Shown: piece by piece, positions 53,664-62,684 of the stretch
Numbering within the stretch: the first letter of the stretch is position 1
Layout: every line of letters begins with the position of its first letter
Source of the DNA: DASULK01 sp036278255
Lineage (GTDB): Bacteria; Actinomycetota; Actinomycetes; Mycobacteriales; Micromonosporaceae
DNA: 64,000 nucleotides
Assembly (NCBI GenBank): GCA_036278255.1
Contig: DASULK010000231.1
Span: 7,504-71,503, forward strand
Direction of reading: 5' to 3'
Program-made: the position numbers and the translations under genes
Notes under the pieces: model-generated
The model's database searches: none
What the model saw: only the letters and a program-made list of their open reading frames with translations
What the model was told of the DNA's origin: nothing

Positions 53664-53852
53664 TCACTCGGTGCTGCTACGGCGCGCGAAGGAGAGCAGC
53701 GCGACACCGAGACTGAACAGGCCCAGCCCGGCGCCGAGGAGACCCACGGTCCTGCCATCGTTCACCGGCAGGCCCGACGATACGGCGAATCCGAAGAAGA
53801 CGACGGTGGTCACCACGCCCGCGGTGAATCCGATCGATATTTTTCGAAGCAC
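53664..53852 (-). CDS. small two-helix membrane protein
   Basis: 62 residues, probably too short to be noticed by most gene finders. GTG at 53850-53852 has a GGGGGGAC ribosome-binding site. Two hydrophobic helices (about residues 5-22 and 33-54) are joined by a Ser/Gly/Asp loop, and the end is basic (RRSSTE). A perfect hairpin terminator follows it, which supports a real, separately transcribed gene. Function unknown. Confidence 0.6.
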   Translation of the reverse strand: MLRKISIGFTAGVVTTVVFFGFAVSSGLPVNDGRTVGLLGAGLGLFSLGVALLSFARRSSTE

Positions 53853-54135
53853 AACGTCCCCCCAAGAAGTTGTAGTGGTCCCCGTGCGGTGATCGGATCG
53901 GCCGGGAGACCGACGGAGCCTTGAGTGGGTCCGATGAGATAACGAGGGACTCCTCGGGCAAGGCACGACAAATCGACCAATATCGCCGATGTGGGTCGAA
54001 TAGAGAGCCGAATAGCCCATTGACAACTGCCCGATCATCCAACAGTCAGGGATACCGGGCCGCCACGTGCGGGCCGATCATCCCCTGCGTGGCCCGGCCG
54101 GTGACCCGGTGCCACCGGAACCGGCGCCATACGGG

Positions 54136-55401
54136 TCAGCGGGGCAGCAGCAGCCCGACACACTCCACGTGCTGGGTCATCGGGAACATGTCGTAGCACC
54201 GCAGCTCGACCAGCCGCCACCCGTCCTCGCGGAACGCCCGCACATCCCGGGCGAATGCCGCCGGGTCGCAGGCCACATAGGCGATCGCCCGGGCCCCCGA
54301 GCCCACCAACGCCCGGACAACCGGTACCCCGGCTCCGGAACGGGGCGGATCCAGCACCACCAGGTCCACCGGTCCGGTCAACCGCCGGCCGGAAGCTTCG
54401 CCGCCCCACCGCCGGCGCGACCGGATCGGGCGTGAGTCGACCCGCAACGCCCGCTCCACCGCCGTCGCGAGGATCTCGATCTGCGGCAGGTCTCGCAGAT
54501 TGTCCCGCGCCGCCGTCACCCCGAGCGGCGCCGATTCCACGAGCGTGACCTGCCCGGCCGTCCCCACCCGCTGCGCGAGTGCGGCGGCAAAAAGCCCGGC
54601 CCCGCCATAGAGGTCCCAGGCGGCCTCGCCGGGACGGGGGGCGAGCAGTTCCAGCACTGCCGCGACCAGGGTGTCGGCCGCAGCTGGATGGACCTGCCAG
54701 AACGCCTCCGCGGGCAACCGCCACCGGCGGCCGGCCGCCACCTCCCGTACCGTCCGGGGCCCCTGAACCACGGTCACCTCGCCCTCCGATACCCCACGTA
54801 CGGCGACGTCATCCCCGGTGCTGGCAACCGCCTCCACCGCTTCGAAGTCGGGCCAGCGCCGACCCCCGGCGAGGATCGGCAGTTCCTGAATCGCCGGATG
54901 GGCGATCCGGCACCGATCGATGGGGACGACCTCGTGCGAACGGTGTTTACGCAGACCGGCACGGCCGGCCGCATCGACCGTGTAACGGACCCGGGACCGC
55001 CAGCCAAGCGGGCCGCCGGGTAGGGCCCGCACCTGCACATCCAGGTCGGCGACCTCGCCCGGCGTCAGGCCAGCCAGTCGGGTGAGCTGCTCCCGCACGA
55101 CCGCCGCCTTCCACTCCCGCTGGGCGGGGGGCGCGACGTGCTGCAGATCACAGCCGCCGCACCGGCCGGGCCTGGCGTAGGGGCAGGGTGCCTCGACCCG
55201 GTCGGCGGAGGCTTCCAGCACCTCCACCGCGTCGGCCCGCAGATAGCCACGATGCACCTCGGTGACCTCCGCGACGACCCGCTCCCCCGGCAGGGCGTGC
55301 CGGACGAAAACCACCTGCCCGTTCCAGCGGGCGACGCAGTGCCCGCCGTGGGCGACCGGTCCGACGGTCACTTCGATCCGTTCCGCCTCCCCCAGGGTCA
55401 C
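54136..55401 (-). CDS. TRAM-domain class I SAM-dependent RNA methyltransferase (TrmA/RlmCD family)
   Basis: 421 residues. An N-terminal TRAM OB-fold (ERIEVTVGPVAHGGHCVARW) is followed by a Cys cluster, CPYARPGRCGGCDLQH, which in relatives binds a 4Fe-4S cluster. The SAM domain has WDLYGGAGLFAAAL, the LDPPRSG motif and the catalytic Cys in YVACDPAAFARD. It makes 5-methyluridine in tRNA or rRNA; which is unclear. GTG overlaps the APC permease stop by 4 bp (GTGA), an odd but often conserved coupling in actinomycetes. Confidence 0.93.
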   Translation of the reverse strand: MTLGEAERIEVTVGPVAHGGHCVARWNGQVVFVRHALPGERVVAEVTEVHRGYLRADAVEVLEASADRVEAPCPYARPGRCGGCDLQHVAPPAQREWKAAVVREQLTRLAGLTPGEVADLDVQVRALPGGPLGWRSRVRYTVDAAGRAGLRKHRSHEVVPIDRCRIAHPAIQELPILAGGRRWPDFEAVEAVASTGDDVAVRGVSEGEVTVVQGPRTVREVAAGRRWRLPAEAFWQVHPAAADTLVAAVLELLAPRPGEAAWDLYGGAGLFAAALAQRVGTAGQVTLVESAPLGVTAARDNLRDLPQIEILATAVERALRVDSRPIRSRRRWGGEASGRRLTGPVDLVVLDPPRSGAGVPVVRALVGSGARAIAYVACDPAAFARDVRAFREDGWRLVELRCYDMFPMTQHVECVGLLLPR

Positions 55402-57491
55402 GAGTGCCCCCCGGGCTCTCCGTCCGCACGGCCCACGCTGTCGCCCGGCTCGACACCGGTGGCGGGGGGCCGGGTCGCCGGAGTGCTCAGGGTTCCTCCG
55501 CGACCGATCGCCCGCGGGCCGCGGGCCGGCCCTCGACTGAGGGTGGCGTCGAGCCGGTCCAGATTCTTCCGGGCGGTCGAGGCCAACTGCCACGGAACGC
55601 TCGTCACCATCACCCCCGGCTCGAACAGCAGCCGACCCTTGATCCGCAGTGCGCTCTGGTTGTGCAGCAAGTTCTCCCACCATCGGCCGACCACGTACTC
55701 AGGAATGAACACCGTCACCACGTCGCGCGGCGATTCGCGTCGCAGGGACGAGACGAAGTCGACGATGGGGCGGGTGATCTCCCGGTACGGCGAGTCAAGA
55801 ATAGCCAGCGACACCGGGATGTCCCGCCGCTCCCACTCCTCCTGAATCTGTCGGGTGTCCTTCTCATCAACATTGACCGTCAGCGCGGTCAAGGTGTCGG
55901 GGCGGGTCGCGCGGGCGTACGCAACGGCCTGCAGCGTCGGCAGATGCACCTTGCTGACCAGCACGACGGCGTGGTTGCGTGCAGGCAGCACCGGCCGCCC
56001 CTCGGCCGGGGCCAACTCCGTGGCGACCGTGTCATAGTGCCGACGGATGCCGATCATCATCAGATAGATGACGGCCATGGCGGCGATCGCGATCCAGGCG
56101 CCGAGAAGGAACTTCGTCACCAACACGACCAGCAGCACCGCTCCGGTCAGCCCGGCGCCGAAGGTGCTGATGGCCCGCGAACGGTACATCCGACGCCGCG
56201 CTTCCGGATCCCGGGCGGTCCGCAACAGCCGGTTCCAGTGCCGGATCATGCCGGCCTGCGACAGGGTGAAGGACATGAACACGCCCACGATGTAGAGCTG
56301 GATCAGCCGGGTCACCTCGGCCTGAAAGACTGCGATCAGCCCCATCGCGAAGGCGGCGAGGAAGATGATCCCGTTGGAGAAGGCGAGCCGGTCGCCGCGG
56401 GTGTGCAACTGGCGGGGCAGGTAGCGGTCCTGGGCCAGGATCGAGCCGAGCACCGGAAAGCCGCTGAAGGCGGTGTTGGCGGCCAAGAAGAGGATCAGCG
56501 CGGTGACCCCGGCGACGACGAAGAGTAGCACCGAGCCGGACCCGAACACCGCCTCGCCGAGTTGCGTCGTCACGGTCTTCTGTACGTAGTCGACCGGCCC
56601 GGAGACGATCTGCCGGGCCGGGTTCTCGACGAACTGCAGGCCGGTCAGGCGTGCCAGCAGGATGATGCCGATCAGCATGGTGATCGCGATCACGCCGAGC
56701 ATCAGCAGGGTGGTGGCGGCGTTGCGGCTCTTGGGGGGTTTGAACGCTGGCACCCCGTTGGAGATCGCCTCCACCCCGGTCAGTGCCGCGGACCCGGACG
56801 AAAAGGCCCGCAGCAGCAGGAACGCCAGGGCGAATCCGGTGATGCTCTCCTCTTCCCGGATCACCAGATCGGCGCTGGGGGCGCGCAACTCCGCCCCGAA
56901 CACGACGATGCGCACCAGCCCGGTCAGGATCATTCCGATGATGACGATGATGAAGCCGTAGGTCGGGATAGCGAAGGCAGTGCCGGACTCGCGCAGGCCG
57001 CGAAGATTCACCGCGGTGAGGAAAGCCACCGCGGCGACCGCGATCCCGACCTTGTGGGCCGCCACGAACGGCAGCACCGAGCCGAGATTGGCGACCCCAG
57101 AAGAGACCGACACCGCGACGGTGAGCACGTAGTCGACCAGCAGCGCGCTGGCCACCCCAAGACCGAATCTGGGCCCCAGGTTGACGGTGGCCACCTCATA
57201 GTCGCCGCCGCCGGAGGGGTAGGCGTGCACGTTCTGCCGGTAGCTCGCCACCACCGTCAGCATCACGACGACGACGGCCAACGCCACCCACGGGGAGAAG
57301 ACGAACGCCGAGGCGCCAGCGATCGAGAGCGCCAGCAGGATCTCGTCCGGCGCGTACGCGACGCTGGAGAGCGCGTCGGAGGCGAAGACCGGCAGGGCGA
57401 TGCGCTTGGGCAGCAGCGTGCGCTGAAGCCGGTCGGACCGGAACGGCCGGCCGACGAGTAGGCGCTTCAGCAGCAGGGTGGGGCTAGCCAC
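55398..57491 (-). CDS. APC-superfamily permease, KimA-like potassium transporter
   Basis: 697 residues, about 12 membrane helices and a ~230-residue cytoplasmic C-terminus. PVFASDALSSVAYAPDEILLAL, AYPSGGGDYEVATVNLG and NLRGLRESGTAFAIPTY fit the KimA/Kup-like branch better than amino-acid carriers. The C-terminal part (ARNHAVVLVSKVHLPTLQ onward) is a USP/Rossmann-like domain. KimA is a proton-coupled K+ importer controlled by c-di-AMP. Two RCK genes diverge from it, supporting potassium. GTG at 57489-57491; the upstream frame is low-complexity. Confidence 0.85.
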   Translation of the reverse strand: MASPTLLLKRLLVGRPFRSDRLQRTLLPKRIALPVFASDALSSVAYAPDEILLALSIAGASAFVFSPWVALAVVVVMLTVVASYRQNVHAYPSGGGDYEVATVNLGPRFGLGVASALLVDYVLTVAVSVSSGVANLGSVLPFVAAHKVGIAVAAVAFLTAVNLRGLRESGTAFAIPTYGFIIVIIGMILTGLVRIVVFGAELRAPSADLVIREEESITGFALAFLLLRAFSSGSAALTGVEAISNGVPAFKPPKSRNAATTLLMLGVIAITMLIGIILLARLTGLQFVENPARQIVSGPVDYVQKTVTTQLGEAVFGSGSVLLFVVAGVTALILFLAANTAFSGFPVLGSILAQDRYLPRQLHTRGDRLAFSNGIIFLAAFAMGLIAVFQAEVTRLIQLYIVGVFMSFTLSQAGMIRHWNRLLRTARDPEARRRMYRSRAISTFGAGLTGAVLLVVLVTKFLLGAWIAIAAMAVIYLMMIGIRRHYDTVATELAPAEGRPVLPARNHAVVLVSKVHLPTLQAVAYARATRPDTLTALTVNVDEKDTRQIQEEWERRDIPVSLAILDSPYREITRPIVDFVSSLRRESPRDVVTVFIPEYVVGRWWENLLHNQSALRIKGRLLFEPGVMVTSVPWQLASTARKNLDRLDATLSRGPARGPRAIGRGGTLSTPATRPPATGVEPGDSVGRADGEPGGHS

Positions 57492-57674
57492 AAGCGCCAA
57501 GGGTACGGCGGTCGGCGAGCTTGCGGTGACCGGCCGGGCAGCCCCGGCGGTGGTCGCCCGACCGGCGGGGGCGTCGCCACCCGGACGGGGTGGCAGGCTG
57601 GGCAGCACCGAGCACGGGCGGGGCGGCGCCCGCGGAGGGTTGGGCCACGGGATCGGTTGGGCGGGAGGAACACC

Positions 57675-58340
57675 ATGCACGTCGTCATCATGGGCTGCGG
57701 GCGGGTCGGCTCGACCCTCGCCCAGAACCTGGAATCCCACGACCATTCGGTGGCCGTCATCGATCAGGATGCTGACGCCTTCCGGAGGCTCAAGCCGGAT
57801 TTCCGCGGCGTCACCGTCACCGGCATCGGATTCGACCGCGAGGTGCTCCGCCGTGCCGGCATCGAGCGGGCGGACGCCTTCGCCGCGGTCTCCAGCGGCG
57901 ACAACTCCAACATCATCTCCGCCCGGCTCGCCCACGAGACGTTCGGGGTTTCGCGGGTGGTTGCCCGCATCTACGACCAGCGGCGGGCCGAGGTGTACGA
58001 GCGGCTCGGCATTCCCACGGTGGCGACCGTTCGCTGGGCCGCCGACCGGATCTTCCGCCATCTGGTGCCGGAGGAGGATCTGGAGATCTTCCGTGATCCC
58101 ACCAGCACGGTTTCGATCATCGAGGTTCCGGTGCACCAGGACTGGATCGGCCACCGGCTGTGTGATCTGGAGGAGCGGGCGGGGGCCCGGTCGGCGTACC
58201 TGATCCGGTTCGGTATCGGCACGCTGCCGACCGAGTCCACCGTTCTGCAGGAGGGTGATCAGCTCTTCATGCTGGTCACCGACGACCTGGTCGAGTCGGT
58301 GACGACGGTGGCCGGGGCCGCGCCGGAGGGGGTGCGCTGA
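57675..58340 (+). CDS. TrkA/RCK potassium-transport regulator (CeoB-like)
   Basis: 221 residues. An N-terminal RCK_N Rossmann domain (HVVIMGCGRVGSTLA, then VAVIDQDADAF) and a C-terminal RCK_C domain (about 135-210). They bind NAD(H) or ATP and gate K+ uptake systems. ATG follows GGGAGGA. Its stop is 2 bp before the next RCK gene, so the pair is co-expressed and probably forms a hetero-oligomer. It diverges from the KimA-like permease. Confidence 0.94.
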   Translation: MHVVIMGCGRVGSTLAQNLESHDHSVAVIDQDADAFRRLKPDFRGVTVTGIGFDREVLRRAGIERADAFAAVSSGDNSNIISARLAHETFGVSRVVARIYDQRRAEVYERLGIPTVATVRWAADRIFRHLVPEEDLEIFRDPTSTVSIIEVPVHQDWIGHRLCDLEERAGARSAYLIRFGIGTLPTESTVLQEGDQLFMLVTDDLVESVTTVAGAAPEGVR

Positions 58341-58342
58341 CC

Positions 58343-59020
58343 ATGCGGATCGCTATCGCCGGGGCCGGCAATGTCGGGCGCTCCATCGCGCAGGAACTGG
58401 TCGAGCACGGCCACCAGGTGATGCTCATCGAGCGGCAGCCCGCCATGCTGCGCCCCGAGCAGGTGCCTGCGGCCGAGTGGATGCTCGCCGACGCGTGTGA
58501 ACTCAGCAGCCTGGAGGAGGCCGACCTCACCACCTGTGATGTAGTCGTGGCGGCCACCGGAGACGACAAGGTCAACCTGGTGGTGTCGCTGCTGGCGAAG
58601 ACCGAATTCGCCGTCCCCCGCGTCGTCGCCCGGGTAAACCAGGCGGAGAACGAGTGGCTCTTCACGGAGCAGTGGGGAGTCGATGTCGCGGTGAGCAAAC
58701 CGCGCGTGATGGCCGCCCTGATCGAGGAGGCGGTGACCGTCGGCGAGCTGGTGCGGTTGATGACCTTCCGGCAGGGAGAGGCCAACCTGGTGGAGATTAC
58801 GCTCCCGCCCTCAGCGCCCCATGTCGGTCAGGCGATCCGCACCGTGCCGCTGCCCCCCGATGCCGCCCTGGTCGCGGTCCTGCGGGGCAAACGTGTCCTG
58901 GTCCCCACCCCGGACGATCCGCTGGAGGCGGGCGATGAGCTGATCTTCGTCTGTACGGCCGCAGCCGAGGAGGGCGTACGGGCGGTCATCCTCGGTACCG
59001 GCTGCCGCACCGACGGCTGA
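58343..59020 (+). CDS. TrkA/RCK potassium-transport regulator (CeoC-like)
   Basis: 225 residues, same two-domain plan as the preceding gene: RIAIAGAGNVGRSIA with LIERQPAML for nucleotide binding and an RCK_C domain from about 140. The second-strand acidic residue is Glu (LIER) rather than Asp, so ligand preference may differ from its partner. Mycobacterial ceoB-ceoC is the classic example of this pair. Confidence 0.94.
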   Translation: MRIAIAGAGNVGRSIAQELVEHGHQVMLIERQPAMLRPEQVPAAEWMLADACELSSLEEADLTTCDVVVAATGDDKVNLVVSLLAKTEFAVPRVVARVNQAENEWLFTEQWGVDVAVSKPRVMAALIEEAVTVGELVRLMTFRQGEANLVEITLPPSAPHVGQAIRTVPLPPDAALVAVLRGKRVLVPTPDDPLEAGDELIFVCTAAAEEGVRAVILGTGCRTDG

Positions 59021-59093
59021 TCTCTCACGTGGTGCCATGATCACTCCACCATGATCGTTCTGGAACGGTCCGACGGCCGGGGCCGGGGGTGCG

Positions 59094-59771
59094 TCAGGCC
59101 GGGGCCGTGGTGACCGGGCGCGCGGTGCGACGCCCCGCCCACACGGTGAGTGCCAGCATCCCGAGATAGATGGGCCAACTGAGCCCGATCCGGGCGATGC
59201 CGAGCCAGTCGGCCTGCCCCGCCGCCCAGAGCGCCCACTGGACCGCACCCCGCAACACCAGCGAAATGCCCCACGCGACGGTCAGCCACTGGAACGTGCG
59301 GTACAACCGGTCATCGCGCAGCCAGTCGTGCCGGCCCCCGGCCGCCACGATTGCCCAGGCGTAGCCGATGAGCGGCTTACGTATCACCACCGAGCCGAAG
59401 AGGAGGACGGCCTGGCTCATCGCGATCCAGATACCCGGCAGGTAGAAATCTTTCGCCTCGCCGGAACGGTAGGCAAGCCAGGCGCCGATCGCGATGCCGA
59501 GGATTCCGTTGACCGCGTGCCGGACCGGTTGCCTGCGCAGCAGCCGGAACCCCGCGATGGCCACGGCGGTACCGACCGATGTGTAGATCGCCGGGTAGAG
59601 GCTCCAGGCCAGGTTGGCGACGATGAAGACGGCGATCGGGATGCTGGACTCGATCAGCCCGCGCACCCCGCCCAACTGCTCGGCCATCTGCTCCGACAGC
59701 GTCGGCCACTGCTCCTGCCCGGTGTCGGTCGCCCGGTGGTCCGCCGCAGCGGTGCGTTGCTCATCGATCAT
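59094..59771 (-). CDS. DUF3159 integral membrane protein
   Basis: 225 residues, five or six membrane helices. PTLSEQMAEQLGGVRGLIESSIPIAVFIVA and the GILGIAIGAWLAYRSGEAKDFYLPG stretch identify DUF3159. Function is unknown. It overlaps the OB-fold gene by 4 bp and ends the dut-DUF3710-OB-DUF3159 series, an order often conserved in actinomycetes. Confidence 0.9.
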   Translation of the reverse strand: MIDEQRTAAADHRATDTGQEQWPTLSEQMAEQLGGVRGLIESSIPIAVFIVANLAWSLYPAIYTSVGTAVAIAGFRLLRRQPVRHAVNGILGIAIGAWLAYRSGEAKDFYLPGIWIAMSQAVLLFGSVVIRKPLIGYAWAIVAAGGRHDWLRDDRLYRTFQWLTVAWGISLVLRGAVQWALWAAGQADWLGIARIGLSWPIYLGMLALTVWAGRRTARPVTTAPA

Positions 59772-60148
59772 CGCGGTGCTTCCAACTCGTAGTAAGGGTT
59801 GTAGATGACTTTACGGTCATCCCGCAGTGCAAGGCGACCGCGCGCGGTCACCTGCCGGCCCGGCTCGATGCCGACGATGCGCCGACGGCCCAGGAAGACG
59901 AGGGTCACGGTGCCGGTGCCGTCATAGAGTTCGGCCTCCAGCATCGGCAGATGGGTCCGCGGGGTGTAGACCACGGTGCGCAGCCGTCCGGAGATCGAGA
60001 CGTATTGACCCCGCTGGCACTGCCGGGCCGGTGTGCTGCCCGACTCGACGCTCTCCCGCTGCAACTCCTGTGCCTCAAGCTCCGCTGCGGTCGCGGTGAG
60101 CCGTTTCAGCACCTGGCGGAACGAAATCCGGCCCTCATCGGTCGCCAT
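59768..60148 (-). CDS. OB-fold nucleic-acid-binding domain protein
   Basis: 126 residues. A short helical N-terminus leads into an OB-fold: QYVSISGRLRTVVYTP, then MLEAELYDGTGTVTLVFLGRR and GRQVTARGRLALRDDRKVIYNP. It resembles RecG-wedge/RecJ-type OB domains; a DNA or RNA ligand is inferred. ATG at 60146-60148 chosen over GTG at 60160. Confidence 0.88.
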   Translation of the reverse strand: MATDEGRISFRQVLKRLTATAAELEAQELQRESVESGSTPARQCQRGQYVSISGRLRTVVYTPRTHLPMLEAELYDGTGTVTLVFLGRRRIVGIEPGRQVTARGRLALRDDRKVIYNPYYELEAPR

Positions 60149-60198
60149 GACCGGTGTCACCGTCCTTCGCGAAAGCTCCTCCCGCGGGCCAGTTCAGC

Positions 60199-60792
60199 TC
60201 ATTCCGGGCGCCCTGGCGTCGGAGCAGCAGTCCCGGCCTGCTCGGCAACATTGCGTGGTAGCTGCAGGGGCAGGGGTTCCCGCACCGGCTTCGCCTCCTG
60301 GCCCCGGTCGACCACGAGCCCGGCCAGGCATTCCACGAGCGGACCGGCCACCGACGGATCAACCGCAACCGGCCCCTGGTAGACAGCCCGCACCATCCAT
60401 CGCGGCCCATCGACCCCGACAAACCGCAGGTCGGTCACGCCGTCGTCCCCCGGTATCCGGGCCCGCAACTCCATCCCGTACGGCCCCTCGGTCTCCTCAG
60501 CAGCCGCCCCGTCGCCGATCAGCGACTGCCGGATCTCTTCGCGCACCTCGTCCCAGATGCCTTCGGAACGCGGCGCGGCGAACACCCCCAGCTGCAGGGC
60601 GCTGTCGCCGTTCAGGAGGACCACCTGCTGGATGACACCTTCCGGGTTGGCGCTGACCCTGACCTCGACCCCCTGCACCGCGGGGATCTGCAAGCTGCCG
60701 AGGTCGAGCCGCTGCACGCCGGGCGGCGCTTCAGAGATGTCGTACGGGCCGCGCCGGGCCGCGGCGGCAACGTCGTCAGAGACCTCGTTCAC
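60199..60792 (-). CDS. DUF3710 domain-containing protein
   Basis: 197 residues; RLDLGSLQIPAVQGVEVRV, APRSEGIWDEVREEIRQSL and GVDGPRWMVRAVYQGPVA are family landmarks. Role unknown. It overlaps dut by 4 bp (60789-60792), so co-translation with dUTPase is nearly certain. Confidence 0.92.
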   Translation of the reverse strand: MNEVSDDVAAAARRGPYDISEAPPGVQRLDLGSLQIPAVQGVEVRVSANPEGVIQQVVLLNGDSALQLGVFAAPRSEGIWDEVREEIRQSLIGDGAAAEETEGPYGMELRARIPGDDGVTDLRFVGVDGPRWMVRAVYQGPVAVDPSVAGPLVECLAGLVVDRGQEAKPVREPLPLQLPRNVAEQAGTAAPTPGRPE

Positions 60793-61295
60793 CCTGCTAC
60801 CTCTTCGTTCCTCACGGTCACACCCTCCGGTGTGACCAGGGCGGCATGCCCGCCAGTGGACCCGAAACCGTCCGTTCCTCGTGGGGAATCGGGCAACTGG
60901 TCAACCAGGTGGAAGTGTGCCCGTTCCACCCGCTGAATGACGAGTTGCGCGATCCGGTCCCCCCGCGAGATCCGCACGGCCTCTCGCCGGTCGTGGTTGA
61001 TCAAGGTCACCATGATCTCCCCGCGGTAGCCGGCGTCGACCGTACCGGGCGCGTTGAGCACCGTTACGCCCAGCCTCGCCGCCAGCCCGGAGCGCGGGTG
61101 GACCAGGCCGACGAAGCCCTCCGGCAGCGCCACCGCTACGCCCGTGCGCACCACCGCCCGCTCACCCGGCTCCAGCTTGACGTCCTCGGCGGCCACCAGG
61201 TCCGCGCCGGCATCCCCGGGATGGGCGTACGCCGGCGGGGGCAGATCCGGATCGAGCCGCTGCACCGCCACGGGCACGAGCAGAGCATCGGTCAT
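60789..61295 (-). CDS. dut: dUTP diphosphatase
   Basis: 168 residues, trimeric dUTPase type. All five motifs are readable: AHPGDAGADLVA (I), PRSGLAAR (II), GTVDAGYRGEIMVTLIN (III), RGDRIAQLVIQRVE (IV) and GFGSTGGHAA (V). It hydrolyses dUTP to dUMP, limiting uracil in DNA and feeding dTMP synthesis. It heads the dut-DUF3710-OB-DUF3159 unit and is divergent from the DUF3093 gene. Confidence 0.96.
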   Translation of the reverse strand: MTDALLVPVAVQRLDPDLPPPAYAHPGDAGADLVAAEDVKLEPGERAVVRTGVAVALPEGFVGLVHPRSGLAARLGVTVLNAPGTVDAGYRGEIMVTLINHDRREAVRISRGDRIAQLVIQRVERAHFHLVDQLPDSPRGTDGFGSTGGHAALVTPEGVTVRNEEVAG

Positions 61296-61342
61296 GGTTC
61301 ACACTCCGGGGTCGGGTCTACGACAATCCCCCATCCTGCCGG

Positions 61343-61924
61343 GTGGGTACGGCAGAGCGCACCGTACCCTCACACAACGTGGTACCAGCGCGGTTTGACT
61401 CCACCGATAGGCCCGGGCCCCGGCAGCGGGTCGGATACAGCGAGCGACTCGTCCTGCCGTGGTGGCTGTGGCTGGCCGCCATCAGCCTCGCGGCCCTACT
61501 GGCCGCGGAGATCTGGATGGGTACCGACGGGTTGCGGGCGTGGCTGCCTTTCGCGGTGCTGCTGCCGCCTACCGCAGTGGGGCTCTGGTGGCTCGGCAGG
61601 ATTCGGGTGGCGGTGCACGACGGAGAACTGCTGGTGGATGATGCCCGCCTTCCGGTGCGCTTCGTGGCCGACGCCATCCCGCTGGATGCCGAGGGGCGGC
61701 GCGAGGTGCTCGGCGTCGGGGCCGACCCTCTCGCCTTCGTCGTGCAGCGGCCGTGGGTCGCCTGCGCGGTGCAGGTGGTGCTCGACGATCCCGCCGATCC
61801 GACGCCCTACTGGGTGGTCAGTTCACGCCACCCGATACGGCTGGCGGAGGCGATCCTCACCGCACGGGATACAGCCTCCCCCGGCGGCCGGTCCGCACCA
61901 GCCGGTGAGGGACCGCACCGGTGA
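61343..61924 (+). CDS. DUF3093 membrane protein
   Basis: 193 residues, two membrane helices (about 42-60 and 70-86) with a short turn, then a beta-rich cytoplasmic domain containing RWLGR-like and RHPIRLAEAI segments. The GYSERLVLPWWLW opening is the family sign. Function unknown. GTG at 61343 chosen; GTG at 61379 would shorten it by 12 residues. Convergent with the DUF4193 gene. Confidence 0.88.
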   Translation: MGTAERTVPSHNVVPARFDSTDRPGPRQRVGYSERLVLPWWLWLAAISLAALLAAEIWMGTDGLRAWLPFAVLLPPTAVGLWWLGRIRVAVHDGELLVDDARLPVRFVADAIPLDAEGRREVLGVGADPLAFVVQRPWVACAVQVVLDDPADPTPYWVVSSRHPIRLAEAILTARDTASPGGRSAPAGEGPHR

Positions 61925-61961
61925 GGCCGAAGCTCGGAACGCCCCGCCAGCCGGCTGCAAC

Positions 61962-62258
61962 CTAGGTGCACTCCCGGCAGATCAGCTCGCCCTTCCGCTC
62001 CGCGGCGAGCTGGCTGCGGTGGTGTACGAGGAAGCAGCGGGCGCACCGGAACTCGTCCGACTGCATGGGCAGCACCTTGACGGTCAGCTCCTCGTCCGCC
62101 AGATCGGCACCCGGCAACTCGAAACTCTCAGCGACCTCGGCCTCGTCGACGTCAACAGCGCCCGATTGTGAGTCGACCCGCCGCGCCTTGAGTTCTTCCA
62201 GGCTGTCCTCGCCGAGGTCGACCTCGTCGCGACGCGGAGCGTCGTAGTCGGTGGCCAT
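61962..62258 (-). CDS. DUF4193 zinc-ribbon protein
   Basis: 98 residues: a charged, acidic N-terminus (ATDYDAPRRDEVD) and a C-terminal zinc ribbon, FRCARCFLVHHRSQL with ICRECT at the end. This is the actinobacterial DUF4193 pattern. Possibly a nucleic-acid- or RNA-polymerase-associated factor, but that is unproven. ATG at 62256-62258 follows GGGAGAG. Confidence 0.92.
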   Translation of the reverse strand: MATDYDAPRRDEVDLGEDSLEELKARRVDSQSGAVDVDEAEVAESFELPGADLADEELTVKVLPMQSDEFRCARCFLVHHRSQLAAERKGELICRECT

Positions 62259-62684
62259 CGGTTTCACTCTCCCGTATCGATATAGACAGTTTCCGGCATA
62301 TCGCCGAAAGACGTCGACTTCACTTCCCCGGCTGGGTCGTCCGCTCACCCGGTGGCCCGGTGGCCCGGTCCGGTCAATCCGTCGCAAGCCCCCACGACCG
62401 TCAAGAACCTCCGGCGAGCGCGGAACCGTACCCCGCTTCAGGCGACGCATGTATACCGTCCTCCCGCCATATTTGTACGCTCAACAGCCGGAAGTTGTTC
62501 CCAACATCACCCAGGCGAACCGAAGATAGGGGTATTGACCCACGGATCGGAGCGGACTCGCCGGGAGGTTCGACTGTTTCCGGCCCGGTTCGGACAACCG
62601 CTAACCTCAGCGGCATACTTGGCGGCCGAGACGCTGCGGTTGCGTTATCGGCCCAACCCTCCACCGCCTCACGGGAGCCTGTAG
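62259..62684. other. 426-bp divergent intergenic region
   Basis: No convincing gene. It holds the promoters of the DUF4193 gene (minus) and the Cei-like gene (plus). On the minus strand, about 30 bases before the DUF4193 start, lies the A/T-rich CTATATCGATAC, a plausible -10 region; no clear -35 was found. Confidence 0.5.
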
